Under the pieces are notes generated by a model. That model had not been told where the DNA came from, searched no databases, and saw only the letters and a program-made list of their open reading frames with translations. Position numbers and translations under genes: made by a program. This document shows, piece after piece, positions 9,690-19,445 of a DNA stretch of 64,000 bases. The DNA is from Fragilaria crotonensis (Eukaryota > Bacillariophyta > Fragilariophyceae > Fragilariales > Fragilariaceae). Position 1 is the stretch's first letter. Each line of letters starts with the position of its first letter. Location: positions 35,182-99,181 of the forward strand of contig JAKSYS010000167.1 in NCBI GenBank assembly GCA_022925895.1, given 5' to 3'.

Positions 9690-11028
9690 CCCTCACCACA
9701 GCGTTCAAGATCCACTGCGATGACAATGTCTACCTGGTAGCATTAAAAACTCAGCCATCTACATGTGATTGGAAGCCATCGAGAAACCGAAACAGTTTTA
9801 CTATCATACTTGTACTACACGCAGGTCAAAGATTGAAACAAAAAGTAAACAAAGGCCGACCATGAGCAGCCAGACGATCCGCATTCATTTAAAGTTGCAG
9901 AGATCAGACGACAATGATCAGACGACATCATTGACCTCTCAGCTAGACCCATAAGCAACCAATCCCTGACTGTACAGGGTGGTGATAAGTTACTGCACCT
10001 CTGAACAACTGCAGGTAGCAAGATGTAGTGTAGTAACTAAACTTTTCCTGGAATCCTGGTAGTAAAATAGTTTGCTACTGGAACCTCTCCAGACACTTAA
10101 CTAGCTACTGCAACCTGCAGAAGGAGAATGCAAACTATAGTAACAAATAATTAGCTTCTGGGACCACTCCAGTCACAGCTGAACAACCTCCTAGTTAGTA
10201 CCACTACAACCTCCAAAAGAATACTACTGCAATGGCTCTCAGTTAAATAAGTCATTAGTCAGCTGGCAGGAATCCCGTCCGCCTTCACCCTGCCCGCTTT
10301 GTTCCCAATGAGTTATGATACGAAGCAAGTCAGATCTCATGGAAACCACAAGATCTTCAATTCTTTGGCTGAGGTGTAGCTGGCGAGAGTCCAGCAGCTT
10401 CATGCTCATGATATGAGCAATCGATTGCACTCAAAAAGCCAACATAGCAGTCAGATGCCGGTGCAATTGGATTGAATGCATTGCTATTCCAAAGGTCGCT
10501 CATTACTGCAAATGCAATAGGAAGTCTGTAGATCAAATGGCAAGCAAGCGTTGGCAAAAAGCATGAGCGACAAGAACATAACAGCAGTCAAATACAACCG
10601 ATCAAATCGTGTTGCTTCCACTTACCTGCTTGTTATATCAGAATTACGTGCATCAAATTCCTGACGCGATCTTGTGTCAGCCCTGGCAAGAAAGAGATGC
10701 TTCAGGTTGTCCTGTGTTAGTATAGAATTAGATATTTCTGTTGTGTTCCATGTGGCTCGGACGGGAGCAGGACAGACGACACTTTCCTTACAGTTTTTTT
10801 GTCTGGACGTCTCGACACGCCCTGACTAAATAATCTCAAAGCAGGTGACGTACTACAGTACATGTATGCGTACCAGCTGCCATACCGTGTAGGAGTACGA
10901 GCGTATTGCGTGGTATTGTCACATCACCGAAACTTCGCCGATAGAGAATAAGCACACATGTGTACACACATGTGCACGAAGCACGAAGCATGTAGCATGT
11001 ATGGCCTGTCCTATGAAGAATACCACAA
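9690..11028. other. Spacer between the two copia elements, no gene recognised
   Basis: Only short overlapping ORFs in both strands. From about 9980 to 10250 there are loosely repeated words (ctactgcaacctgcag, ctactggaacctctccag, accactacaacctcc), suggesting an old decayed repeat. Around 10955-11000 there is low-complexity cacacatgtgtacacacatgtg and acgaagcacgaagcatgtagcatgt. Confidence 0.5.
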
Positions 11029-11033
11029 CATCA

Positions 11034-11591
11034 TGAGGGATCCCTTGATATCTACCGATGCAGTAGGTATTGGGATGTAGGCAGTATCAATACAACCGGA
11101 GCTATCGATTCTGAAGGTTCGATGGACTTGGACTTTGTCGGAACAAAGTATGTCAATCAGGGGACTTGGCGCGCGGAGCGAAGCTTTGTGTAAATACTAG
11201 TTTGGGTAAATTGTGATCTAATTTATTGCATTACTTCGAAGTCTCGACTCTCGCACTCAGTAGGCAGTTCGTACGATTCGTACCAACGTGTGACTAATGC
11301 AGATTGACCGGACTGGCTTGACCAATGAGATGATTCCCGAACGAGAGGTCTTGATAGTTTCGAGATGTGTGGATGAGGGGCTTTTCCATCTCCAATGCTC
11401 CCTCATTTAGCCACTCCTAAATGTCCTCAATCCCACATCGTTACATACATCACAAGTTGATGCTTACGGTTTCACCGTCGTTTTCGTAGAGTGCCAGTTG
11501 AAGACGATTCAGACACACTTGTACATTGCTACAGTGGGGATTGGATAGTGCCCGTAGCCCAGTGCTCGATGCGCAATCCCACACTCCCTCA
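11034..11591 (-). repeat. 3' LTR of copia element 2 (left copy)
   Basis: 558 bp, tgagggatccc...cacactccctca, with complete inverted termini. Confidence 0.92.
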
Positions 11592-11616
11592 TTCAACTGC
11601 ATGATACCGTGTCTCC

Positions 11617-13479
11617 CTACCAACCTAGGATGGCCCTTCGCAGTTTCGTGAATAGGACGGTTGCCAAGGGCTTGGTGTAAATATCGGCCTGCTGATCCTC
11701 TGAGGCAACGGCGTGTAACGTGACCTCTCCGTTTGCGACGTGATTGCGAAAGTGATGATACTTCACGTTTAGATGTTTGGTCCTCGGTCTCATCTTCGGC
11801 GTTTGCGCCATCGCGAGTGCGCCCGTGTTGTCCTCGAAGACCTTGCAGTGGATCTTTGGTTCCACGACGACGTTTGGGATCCCGTGAGCCTTGGCTTCCT
11901 TGAGTAGTTCCATCAACGATATTACCTCCCTCAGTGAGGAGGACAAGGCAATGTATTCCGCTTCAGTTGTGCTCAACGCTGTCTCCGTTTGTAATTTGGA
12001 TTGCCACACGATGGGACACCCGGCATATTTGATAACGAAGCCGGTCCTTGACTTGGATGTGCTTGCGTCTCCCTCAGCTGTCTCTGGGTTCCACGTTCCG
12101 CAGAAGTCTGCGTCCACAAAGCAGTCGAATGAGGCATTGGAAGGATCCAGAATGAGGCCCTCCTCTTTTGTCCCAATTAGGTACCTGACAATGCAGCGAA
12201 CGGCGTCTGCATGTGATTGTTTTGGGAACGTAGCGAATCGAGCGCACTGATGGACCGCGTATGAGATGTCGGCTCTGGTCAACTTCTCCAGGAAGTTCAG
12301 TTTGCCAACCACTGATTGATAGGCCCAAGGTTCGTCAAAATCTTTTCCGTGGTGGTCTCTGTTTAGGATGCGGTTCGGGATTGCGGGGATGTTCTTGGGC
12401 TTAGTGTTCTCCTTAAAATCAAGATCGTTAATGATTTGCTGGATCAGATGTGGTTGCGACAAGCAAATTTGTCCTCCCTCAAGGTGGTCGACCTTAACTC
12501 CAAGGTAATCACTGAATTGACCTTCGTCTGTGATGTCAAAAGACGTTCTGCATGATGCGTCGCTTTTCAATGATGAAATTAAAGCATCAATTTCCTTTGA
12601 ATCTGGTCCGATAAAGATACCATCGTCAACGTATATCAGGAATACTGTACTGCCCTTGTAGTACACGCAGTGATCGACTGAACTCTGACGGTATCCTCGT
12701 TCCATAAGCCCCGCGTGCAGATGTTTGTTCCAAACGCGCCCGGCTTGTCGAGTGCCGTATATGTTTTTCAGTTGTCTCAGTGCGTGCGTTTTCCGTTGCC
12801 CTTCATGCGTGAAGCCTTGCGGAATCTCCATGTATATCTCGCATTCTGCATCAGCCTGTGGGAACGCTAAGACAAAATCGATTTGTCTTGTATGGTGTTT
12901 GTTGATCAGGGCCAATATCAAGTGAAGGCGGATTGACGCCCAATGTACCACGGGTGCGTAGGTTTCCCAGTAGTTCACTCCTTGAACTTGTTTCCCCCCA
13001 TGGGCGTTGAGTCTTGCCTTCCACTTATAAGCTTCGCGAGTGGCAATGCGCCGCTTGCGTTTCATGGACCAAACGGACGGTAGGACGGCAATGCCGGCTG
13101 GTATGGCTTCGCGGTGGACAAGTTGCCAATGTCTTCGGTTCTCGTGTGCCATTACCTTGTCGCGCATAGCTTGCTGGAATTGGGGCCAGTCGGGTTGGCG
13201 CATGGCTTCATGCAGGTACACCATGGTGTCCGGGTCCAAACTGGCGGCGCTGAAGGCAATTGGGTCATTGAGGCTGTTTTGTAGTAGGTATTCCTTCATG
13301 TCGTGAAGGAAGGTGTTGGGGTCTTCCTGGAAATGCGGTGTGCCGCTGTGGGCAACATCTGACTGGGTCTGCGCGGGAAACGCTGCGTCTTCAATTAGTC
13401 GACGAGGTGGTCGACGAGACGCACGACGTGGGCGGACGGGACCGATCGGGCCAGCGGTGAATGGTTGTGGAGTCACCAT
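11617..13479 (-). CDS. pol: Reverse transcriptase-RNase H of copia element 2
   Basis: An uninterrupted 620-codon frame, the C-terminal half of pol. RT landmarks in order are VLPSVWSMKRKRR, KARLNAHGG, QIDFVLAFPQADAECEIYMEIPQG, YGTRQAGRVW and the catalytic YVDDGIFIGPD. RNase H follows with CFVDADFCGTW, KSRTGFVIKYAGCPIVWQSK, LSTTEAEYIALS and DQQADIYTKPL. It overlaps the upstream frame (13473-14126) by seven bases in a different phase. It would be made only as part of a Gag-Pol polyprotein, by frameshifting or from a relative. It copies element RNA into DNA in the cytoplasmic particle. Confidence 0.88.
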   Translation of the reverse strand: MVTPQPFTAGPIGPVRPRRASRRPPRRLIEDAAFPAQTQSDVAHSGTPHFQEDPNTFLHDMKEYLLQNSLNDPIAFSAASLDPDTMVYLHEAMRQPDWPQFQQAMRDKVMAHENRRHWQLVHREAIPAGIAVLPSVWSMKRKRRIATREAYKWKARLNAHGGKQVQGVNYWETYAPVVHWASIRLHLILALINKHHTRQIDFVLAFPQADAECEIYMEIPQGFTHEGQRKTHALRQLKNIYGTRQAGRVWNKHLHAGLMERGYRQSSVDHCVYYKGSTVFLIYVDDGIFIGPDSKEIDALISSLKSDASCRTSFDITDEGQFSDYLGVKVDHLEGGQICLSQPHLIQQIINDLDFKENTKPKNIPAIPNRILNRDHHGKDFDEPWAYQSVVGKLNFLEKLTRADISYAVHQCARFATFPKQSHADAVRCIVRYLIGTKEEGLILDPSNASFDCFVDADFCGTWNPETAEGDASTSKSRTGFVIKYAGCPIVWQSKLQTETALSTTEAEYIALSSSLREVISLMELLKEAKAHGIPNVVVEPKIHCKVFEDNTGALAMAQTPKMRPRTKHLNVKYHHFRNHVANGEVTLHAVASEDQQADIYTKPLATVLFTKLRRAILGW

Positions 13480-14126
13480 TGCGGGTGGTCCGTACGCGAC
13501 GGGCGCGGCCTCATCGGGGGAGGCCCTTCCTCGTAGGCATCGGCGTAGTTAGGGGCTCGCGCGATGAGGTCCTGGTTGTCATCACCCTCCCAGTCGTCTG
13601 ATGACGAGTCGGACTCTCGTGGTGAAGTTCGTGACGGAAGCTGGTTGATGTCGTGACTTGGAGCGACGAGTGGAGCCTTGGGAGTTGGCTTGCGAGAGGG
13701 TGTGGGTCTGTTGGCCTGACGAGGAGGGAGCTGGGTTGGTGGAGGTTGACGAACGCGAGGTTGGTGGCGGCTAACCGTAGTAGCCGTGATGGTGCCATCG
13801 TCAGTAAAACCGTGGATGCGTTGCCACATGGATGGGAAGATTGGCACTGGTGCGTTGACGTGGGAGTTCACGGTCTCAAAATTGTCGTCGGCCTTGACGT
13901 GAAACTGAGGAGACACCAGTCCCGTGGTCAGTGACATGACCAGGCAGACTGAGCGAGCGTGTTCTGGGCTGAGTCCTAGATAGATTCCGCATCGAGCTCG
14001 CTCCCCCCATTTTGCTCCTTTCTTTCCTGAGGCGGGCTCGTCTTTCAGTACATACATTGGGCAACCAAAAGGGTGAAGGTGCTGATGGGCGGAAACTTGA
14101 AAGTCATGTCCCGTGAATAGCTGCAT
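13473..14126 (-). pseudogene. pol: Post-integrase linker of copia element 2
   Basis: 217 codons. The start HLHPFGCPMYVLKDEPASGKK and RARCGIYLGLSPEHARSVCLV are the region following the copia integrase core. A Pro/Arg/Ser-rich linker then runs into the RT frame. It is in another frame from both the integrase fragment and RT. Confidence 0.7.
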
Positions 14127-14242
14127 GGGGTTCTTGCCGTCTCTGATTGGGATGCAGCAACTGCTGTCATTTGCGAGGCGAATGGCGTAAGGCCAAAGGT
14201 TGGAAGTGATCGCGTTGGGCTAGCGATGTTTGGCATGCACGA

Positions 14243-14821
14243 TCATGGTCCGAGCCCTATCCTGCAGGTCGCGAATGCGCCTCTCAGCAATTCCATTTTG
14301 GAAATGTGCGTTGACGCCGCAAAAGTCAATTGCTGTCCTTTCATGAGACACTCCACGCGAAAATCGTTATCCGAGAACCGGCCGTTGTCACCGTGATAGC
14401 GCTTGACGGTGACGTTGTGGCTGAGTGCATATCGTTCGAAGGCATGTTTGGCTGCGAGCGCTTCAATTGCGTTGTTTGTTTCCTGCATGTGCACGAAGGA
14501 GAGGCGGCTGTAGTGGTCGACAAACACTGTGGCGCAAGTAAAGCGTTTGTTGGTCGATTTCCCTTTGCTCTGAGCCACTAACCCGGGTGTAGAGCTCTCC
14601 AATTGATCCATGGATACGATGTCGCCCGGAGCTTGGGCTGGCTCAAGCGTTGGTACGTGCCCTTTGTTGCACCAGGCTCCCTTGGTAATTTTGCCGAAGA
14701 GGCAAGCGGAGCACACGGGGATGGGGCAAGTCAAGAGATGCGCTCGATTGCGGTAGGTTCCGCTTTCCTTGATCATGATTCGGATCAAGGCGAAGGGCAT
14801 GTGTCCCAGGCAATGATGCAT
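14243..14821 (-). pseudogene. pol: GAG-pre-integrase and integrase core of copia element 2
   Basis: Contains the HHCC zinc-binding segment (HHCLGH, CPIPVCSACLFGK). Integrase core parts follow: SMDQLES with the first Asp, FVDHYSRLSFVHM, and YHGDNGRFSD with the second Asp. The frame is lost just before the expected Glu-containing N-G-x-A-E-R segment, where the reading becomes HISKMELLRG. The shift is near 14290. Confidence 0.75.
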
Positions 14822-15503
14822 TTGGAGTAACTCATGCTGGGCGGGGTCACCTGGTGTTGCCGGAATGCTGTCATCCTGAGGTGGCTCCTCTGTGACCCTG
14901 TCTTCGGTCGTTTAAGGTGGTGCCTTGTGGTTGATCGTTGTGTCCAGCATTGGTAGGATGGACGGAGGTTGTCCGGCTCTCTTTGAGTCGAAATCAAAAC
15001 GCAATGGATCATGCCTGACTGGTTCCGCGGGGAATACCCAATTGTAAATGTCGTCGGTGTCAACATTTTCGTCATGCGAGTTTGAGGGTGCTCGCGCCGC
15101 AGCAGCGGGTACGTCAACGTGGTTGAGGGGAGCGGGGAAGCACGTTGGCGTAGGTGGTAGCGCCAGGGCACAAAGGTTGAGGAACTTGGTGCTCTTCTTG
15201 TATCCTGGTGCCAATCTCAAGATGCCGACGAATGCATTTGACGATGACAGCTTGATGGTGCGCTGGTATTTGCGTTGCCCCCCACTGTAACACCATGGCA
15301 TCGGCGAATGTGGCGAGCCAAGTTCCTCTCGGTTTGGGAGAATCGTCTCGCTTCTCGGCGGCCAAGTGTTGTGGCGACAAGAGACAAAAAGCCAAGTCTG
15401 CGCAGTATAGCGTATTGCTGGGGATATCAATGGTGTCACTTGCCTTGATCGTCTTCCCACCTCCACTGTACGGTACCCTCGAGCGTAACATCTCCCGCAC
15501 CAA
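14822..15503 (-). pseudogene. pol: Protease-to-integrase region of copia element 2, scrambled frames
   Basis: Overlapping partial frames (14785-15171, 14912-15466, 15114-15503) carry the end of the protease domain (LYCADLAFCLLSPQHLA) and the spacer before the HHCC motif. Several shifts or stops interrupt it, including a TAA at about 14913. Confidence 0.5.
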
Positions 15504-15843
15504 GTCCCGTCACTTTCTTGGAGACCGCAATCGGAGTGCCAATGAAGTGTTTGGCGTCATTAGTCATGCAACGCGAAGCGCCATTGTCCACGAGGATGGT
15601 GAACGAGTCCGAATCAAAGCTGGTGATTCTCTTGTTGTTTGTGCTGCTTGAGTTCGTGGTCGCGGAAGCTGCGGCGGCGTTGACGACGGATGGAAACGCT
15701 GCGTACGAACTGTTGTCGTCGTCATCCAACACGGCAGCAATCGCTGCGGACATGGTGAGCCTGGAAGTTGTGGATTCGGATCCTGTCGTGGACGCAGCGG
15801 ACGTGGTCGGAGCAATGGATGCGTTTGCCTCCGCTGCAGCCAC
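15436..15843 (-). pseudogene. pol: Gag C-terminus and aspartic protease of copia element 2
   Basis: The protease active-site motif reads LVDNGASRCMT (D-N-G-A-S instead of D-S/T-G-A). An Ala/Ser-rich linker precedes it. The frame overlaps the end of gag in another phase. The shift lies near 15920, where the adjoining frame would supply a C-x-H-x-H...H...C cluster that ends gag. Confidence 0.7.
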
Positions 15844-17026
15844 CTGCTTGAGTCGAATGTAGCAGTCGGCTTCCTTGTGAAAGCCCCACTTCTTGTGGTA
15901 GTGGTAGGTGCACCAGCCAGTTGTAGTGTTTTCCGTCCACGGACTTGGTTGTGACGTTGTCCGTTGGGGCCTTTGCCATCCAATCTGGCTTCTTGGGGCG
16001 ATCGTTCTTTCCCTTGGCTTGGTATCCCTTTCCTTCTTTCTTGATCGGAGTCGCGTACTGCGCTGCGAGGGCCACTAGCTTGCTCTCGTGAGTTTGTGGA
16101 GCATTGTACGTGCCCTCTTGGACGAGCATTTGATAGGATTTCTGTGCCGAAATCATCAAGATTGGCAAAGTGAGCAACTTCGGGTCCGCTTCAGCTTTGA
16201 TCTTCTGTAGTTTGATGGCTAGCAAGAAGTCTTGATCGGGACAGATGAGGTAAGCCTTCATGACGTGCATGTAGATGAAAAGTACGTCGTCATGTGTCTC
16301 CTCACCGCCTTGACGAAGTTTCCTGAGCAACTCGGAGACATGTTTGTTGAACTCAACGACGTTGCAGTCGATGGTGACCATGAATTGTTCGAGTTCACCG
16401 AGTTGAGCTCTAACAAAGAAGTTGGTGGATGCTGTCTCAACTTCGCAATCGAGAAGCAAGACTTTGATGAGGAGCGCAGCTGAGGGCTCTCCGTTGTGGT
16501 TGTAGGAGTATTGAGAGCTTCTGAGTGCCTTGCTTCCCTCGGTGTCCAGACTGTTCAAGATGCATTGCACCATGAGGTAATTGTCTTGAGCCATCCTGGA
16601 CTGAGTTCCCAGGTAGGAGATGGTGGACGCCATGACGTTCTCCATGGTGAGGGCGCGCTTCTGGAGGATTATGTTGCACATTTTCCCTTCGTTGTCCTTG
16701 ATCATGATCAACGAGTTCCAATTGTAATCCTTGGCGCGCATGAGGAGGTCATCGAGCATAGGTCGAAGAGTGGCGATGGTTCCATCGTGCTTGGTGTTCA
16801 ACGAGTCCGTTGCGGTCTTGTAGATCTTCGCGTCCTTCGCCTTGGAGTAATCGTAGAGATCGGCGACAGCCTGAGCTGGAGTAAGAGCAAAGATGATTGG
16901 AGAAGCCGTGGCAGTTACACGTCCCTCGGGGTTGAGGGCCGCAACTGGAGGGTTTGCATACGGAGGTGGCGGATCTTGGATTGCCGCAGTGCCCACGGCA
17001 CCGGTTGGATCAATGACAGAGGTCAT
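15722..17026 (-). CDS. gag: Gag-like protein of copia element 2
   Basis: Starts at ATG 17026, 434 codons, mostly helical. Segments such as VADLYDYSKAKDAKIYK, KALRSSQYSYNHNGEPSAA and VEFNKHVSELLRKLRQGGE fit the retrotransposon Gag (UBN2-like) fold, and a Lys-rich stretch follows. The last 65 or so residues in this frame are probably out of phase, since the native metal-binding tail lies in the neighbouring frame. Gag forms the particle that packages element RNA. Confidence 0.75.
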   Translation of the reverse strand: MTSVIDPTGAVGTAAIQDPPPPYANPPVAALNPEGRVTATASPIIFALTPAQAVADLYDYSKAKDAKIYKTATDSLNTKHDGTIATLRPMLDDLLMRAKDYNWNSLIMIKDNEGKMCNIILQKRALTMENVMASTISYLGTQSRMAQDNYLMVQCILNSLDTEGSKALRSSQYSYNHNGEPSAALLIKVLLLDCEVETASTNFFVRAQLGELEQFMVTIDCNVVEFNKHVSELLRKLRQGGEETHDDVLFIYMHVMKAYLICPDQDFLLAIKLQKIKAEADPKLLTLPILMISAQKSYQMLVQEGTYNAPQTHESKLVALAAQYATPIKKEGKGYQAKGKNDRPKKPDWMAKAPTDNVTTKSVDGKHYNWLVHLPLPQEVGLSQGSRLLHSTQAGGCSGGKRIHCSDHVRCVHDRIRIHNFQAHHVRSDCCRVG

Positions 17027-17040
17027 CTTGGATGATCGGT

Positions 17041-17080
17041 GGTAAGCAGTGGTTCGAAAACTAACTGCGCAGAAGAAGCG
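17041..17080 (-). other. Leader of copia element 2, possible primer-binding region
   Basis: On the plus strand, directly before the LTR, reads ctgcgcagaagaagcg. This resembles the D-arm of eukaryotic initiator tRNA-Met (GGCGCAGnGGAAGCG). Its complement follows the 5' LTR in the element's orientation. An internal tRNA priming site, as in Drosophila copia, is possible but unproven. Confidence 0.25.
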
Positions 17081-17634
17081 TGAGGGATCCCTTGATATCT
17101 ACCGAGGATGCAGTAGGTATTGGGATGTAGGCAGTATTGATACAACCGGAGCTATCGATTCTGAAGGTTCGATGGACTTGGACTTTGTCGGAACAAAGTA
17201 TGTCAATCAGGGGACTTGGCGCGCGGAGCGAAGCTTTGTGTAAATACTAGTTTGGGTAAATTGTGATCTAATTTATTGCATTACTTCGAAGTCTCGACTC
17301 TCGCACTCAGTAGGCAGTTCGTACGATTCGTACCAACGTGTGACTAATGCAGATTGACCGGACTGGCTTGACCAATGAGATGATTCCCGAACGAGAGGTC
17401 TTGATAGTTTCAAGATGTGTGGATGAGGGGCTTTTCCATCTCCAATGCTCCCTCATTTAGCCACTCCTAAATGTCCTCAATCCCACATCGTTACATAAAT
17501 CACAAGTTGATGCTTACGGTTTCACCGTCGTTTTCGTAGAGTGCCAGTTGAAGACGATTCAGACACACTTGTACATTGCTACAGTGGGGATTGGATAGTG
17601 CCCGTAGCCCAGTGCTCGATGCGCAATCCCACAC
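17081..17634 (-). repeat. 5' LTR of copia element 2 (right copy), outer end deleted
   Basis: Matches the left LTR but lacks its last seven bases (tccctca). The sequence goes from cccacac straight into atcacatatcacatatcac. An 8-bp deletion between CAC direct repeats across the LTR/target junction explains this and leaves the CATCA duplication readable. Confidence 0.9.
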
Positions 17635-17763
17635 ATCACATATCACATATCACATCACCGATTTCGCCGAAATGTTGGAGCAACATGTGGTGAAGTATTG
17701 CAAACAATGCACACAAACTCTCTTACACAAGAAAACCGCTGACGAACTTTGACAATTCAAGAG

Positions 17764-18690
17764 ATGGCACTCCTTGCAAACTTGGATGTGATGGACAATG
17801 ATATCCTTTGCGGTAGAGGAAAAGGGCTTGAGAGCTTTCCAGGCAATAAATTCTTCCGATGGACCATCAAGGAGCACGCAATAGTCTATGGAAATCCGAG
17901 AACCAGTAGGGCAGAAAGGTCGCGCTTGGTGCGAATGATTGCCGACCGTCTACGCGCAGAAGGCAGGCGATTCATAAAGCGAGTAGAAAGAACCTGGGTA
18001 ATGTTGGACGATCGTGATTCAAAAATGAAGGTATGTATGCTTACGACCGTGTCAAAATCAATATGCTCGAAAGTATCTTTTGTGCTCACCAAAACCCTAT
18101 TCATTTGTCAGATTGGGCATGCGCTTCGTGACGCTGGTATGGAGTGGTACAGGGGGAAAAGGACCGTCAGGGATGAGTGCGTACCTTCATCTCACAATGT
18201 TGAGAAAGGTGACTTTGCATCGATTGTCAGCGAAGACGAGGGCGACAACAGTGACGCCGAAGATCACACGTGTAGGATGTATGCACCACAGGCAATCCTT
18301 GTACGTGACGACCATGATGTCTGGGCGCCTGTGAGAGTAGACATGAGCGAAAAAATTGTCTCACGAATACAACTCAGATTGCTGGATTCAAGTAGAGTTA
18401 CCGTCGATGATAAAAGTGAAAACATCCACTCTGCAAGCGAGAGAATTACGGAGTGCCACGACGACAGCAGTGACGGAACCGTGGTTGACAGAATTCAAGG
18501 AATAGATCATTCCGGTGATATGTGCCGAGGAGGTGAATTGTCGTCTGGATGTTTAGACGTCACTCTCTCTGAAGTCTTCATGAATTTTGTGAAGGACGAA
18601 GGAGATAGTGCGGATGCTGAAGTCTCAAGCATTGACCCGATCGAGTGGACGTACGGCGAAAATGAAGGAGGCTGTGTTTTAGGCTGCTGA
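17764..18690 (+). CDS. DUF6824-domain protein, paralogue 1
   Basis: Predicted exons 17764-18030 and 18112-18690 with an 81-nt phase-0 intron (gtatgt...ttgtcag), giving 281 residues. I start at ATG 17764. The N-terminal 95 residues form a DUF6824 domain: NDILCGRGKG, PGNKFFRWTIKEHA, RSRLVRMIADRLRAEGRRFI, RTWVML, and KIGHALRDAG across the splice site. This family is frequent in diatoms and of unknown function; a DNA-binding or regulatory role is often supposed. The rest is acidic and disordered, ending in LSEVFMNFVKDEGDSADAE, a motif shared with the paralogue at 22359-23202. The intron keeps frame if retained. The gene lies about 130 bp from the 5' LTR of copia element 2. Confidence 0.85.
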   Translation: MALLANLDVMDNDILCGRGKGLESFPGNKFFRWTIKEHAIVYGNPRTSRAERSRLVRMIADRLRAEGRRFIKRVERTWVMLDDRDSKMKVCMLTTVSKSICSKVSFVLTKTLFICQIGHALRDAGMEWYRGKRTVRDECVPSSHNVEKGDFASIVSEDEGDNSDAEDHTCRMYAPQAILVRDDHDVWAPVRVDMSEKIVSRIQLRLLDSSRVTVDDKSENIHSASERITECHDDSSDGTVVDRIQGIDHSGDMCRGGELSSGCLDVTLSEVFMNFVKDEGDSADAEVSSIDPIEWTYGENEGGCVLGC

Positions 18691-19163
18691 CGAGAGTTCA
18701 ACTTCATTTGTTGCGGCCACAGCAAATTCTATGATTGCGCAGATGTGCTATGACATAATGAAATAAATGCATCGTTGTCCTGCTAGCCTTAATAAAGAGT
18801 TTGAAAAGTAAAGGTTGTTAAAGGAAGAAAACAATCATTAGGCTAATGAGTGTGGTCCGACGTCAACTCCAATGCTCGTATTACATCGTCTACATGACGA
18901 GGTTGTAGGTGTCGAGGTACTAGTACTAGTACAGCAACTATAATGGTACTTGTCTTGCACCGTTGTGCTCGTCGTTGAATTTTTCGTTGTCGTCGAGAGC
19001 TGAATCCCATCTCAGTGGGGGTATAGAGAGGTTTGGCTCTATGCAAAATCCTACGAGCACTGTATACCACGCGTTAACTCTCGTAGGAATAAACGGTGAA
19101 ACCTTGCAACGCTGCGAACAACACTTTCACACACAAACGCAACAATCTTACGTTGAAGCATTC
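18691..19163. other. Spacer, no gene
   Basis: 473 bp without a supported gene. A short ggtactagtactagtac cluster lies near 18916-18935. Confidence 0.5.
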
Positions 19164-19445
19164 ATGGTGATCATTGCTGCTGCCGCCGTTGGTGCGGCTG
19201 CTGTCGGAGTATACAAGGGAGGGAAAGCGGCCGTCGATCACACCAAGAAAAAGTTGGGTGAGCGTGCTTTTCGCAAGAATCGAGAGCAGGAACGTCGAGA
19301 AGAGAAACTTGAACGCGAAGCGCAAGCCTTATCCTTGCAATCAATGTCCTTCGAGCAACGAATGGAGAAGTACAAAAGAGAAAGTGGTTTGATAACGAAC
19401 AAGCAAGACGAGAAAAAGGGGAGATTCGGAAGCCGTAAAGGCTGA
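19164..19445 (+). CDS. Small membrane-anchored coiled-coil protein
   Basis: 93 residues from ATG 19164. An Ala/Gly/Val-rich hydrophobic N-terminus (MVIIAAAAVGAAAVGVY) could be a membrane anchor. A strongly charged helix follows (RKNREQERREEKLEREAQAL), probably coiled coil, with a basic C-terminus. The frame is open upstream to 18963, but this ATG gives the most protein-like start. I recognise no family. Composition and context support a real small gene, but it is not proven. Confidence 0.5.
   Translation: MVIIAAAAVGAAAVGVYKGGKAAVDHTKKKLGERAFRKNREQERREEKLEREAQALSLQSMSFEQRMEKYKRESGLITNKQDEKKGRFGSRKG

Larger units (their letters stand above)
11034..17634 (-). mobile_element. Second Ty1/copia LTR retrotransposon, different family, minus strand
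   Basis: Two direct LTRs (11034-11591 and 17081-17634) differ by four substitutions, a 3-bp indel and a terminal deletion. They enclose gag, protease, integrase, RT and RNase H on the minus strand in copia order. The left LTR has short terminal inverted repeats TGAGGGA/TCCCTCA. The target duplication CATCA is present left (11029-11033) and right (17634-17638, overlapping the damaged LTR end). The protease motif (VDNGAS) and gag differ from element 1, so this is a separate family. RT-RNase H is intact over 620 codons, but upstream regions are frameshifted. Confidence 0.93.

Noticed and set aside
17049-17243. 64-codon plus-strand ORF
   Set aside because: Lies over the LTR and leader of copia element 2 on the opposite strand; a chance frame.
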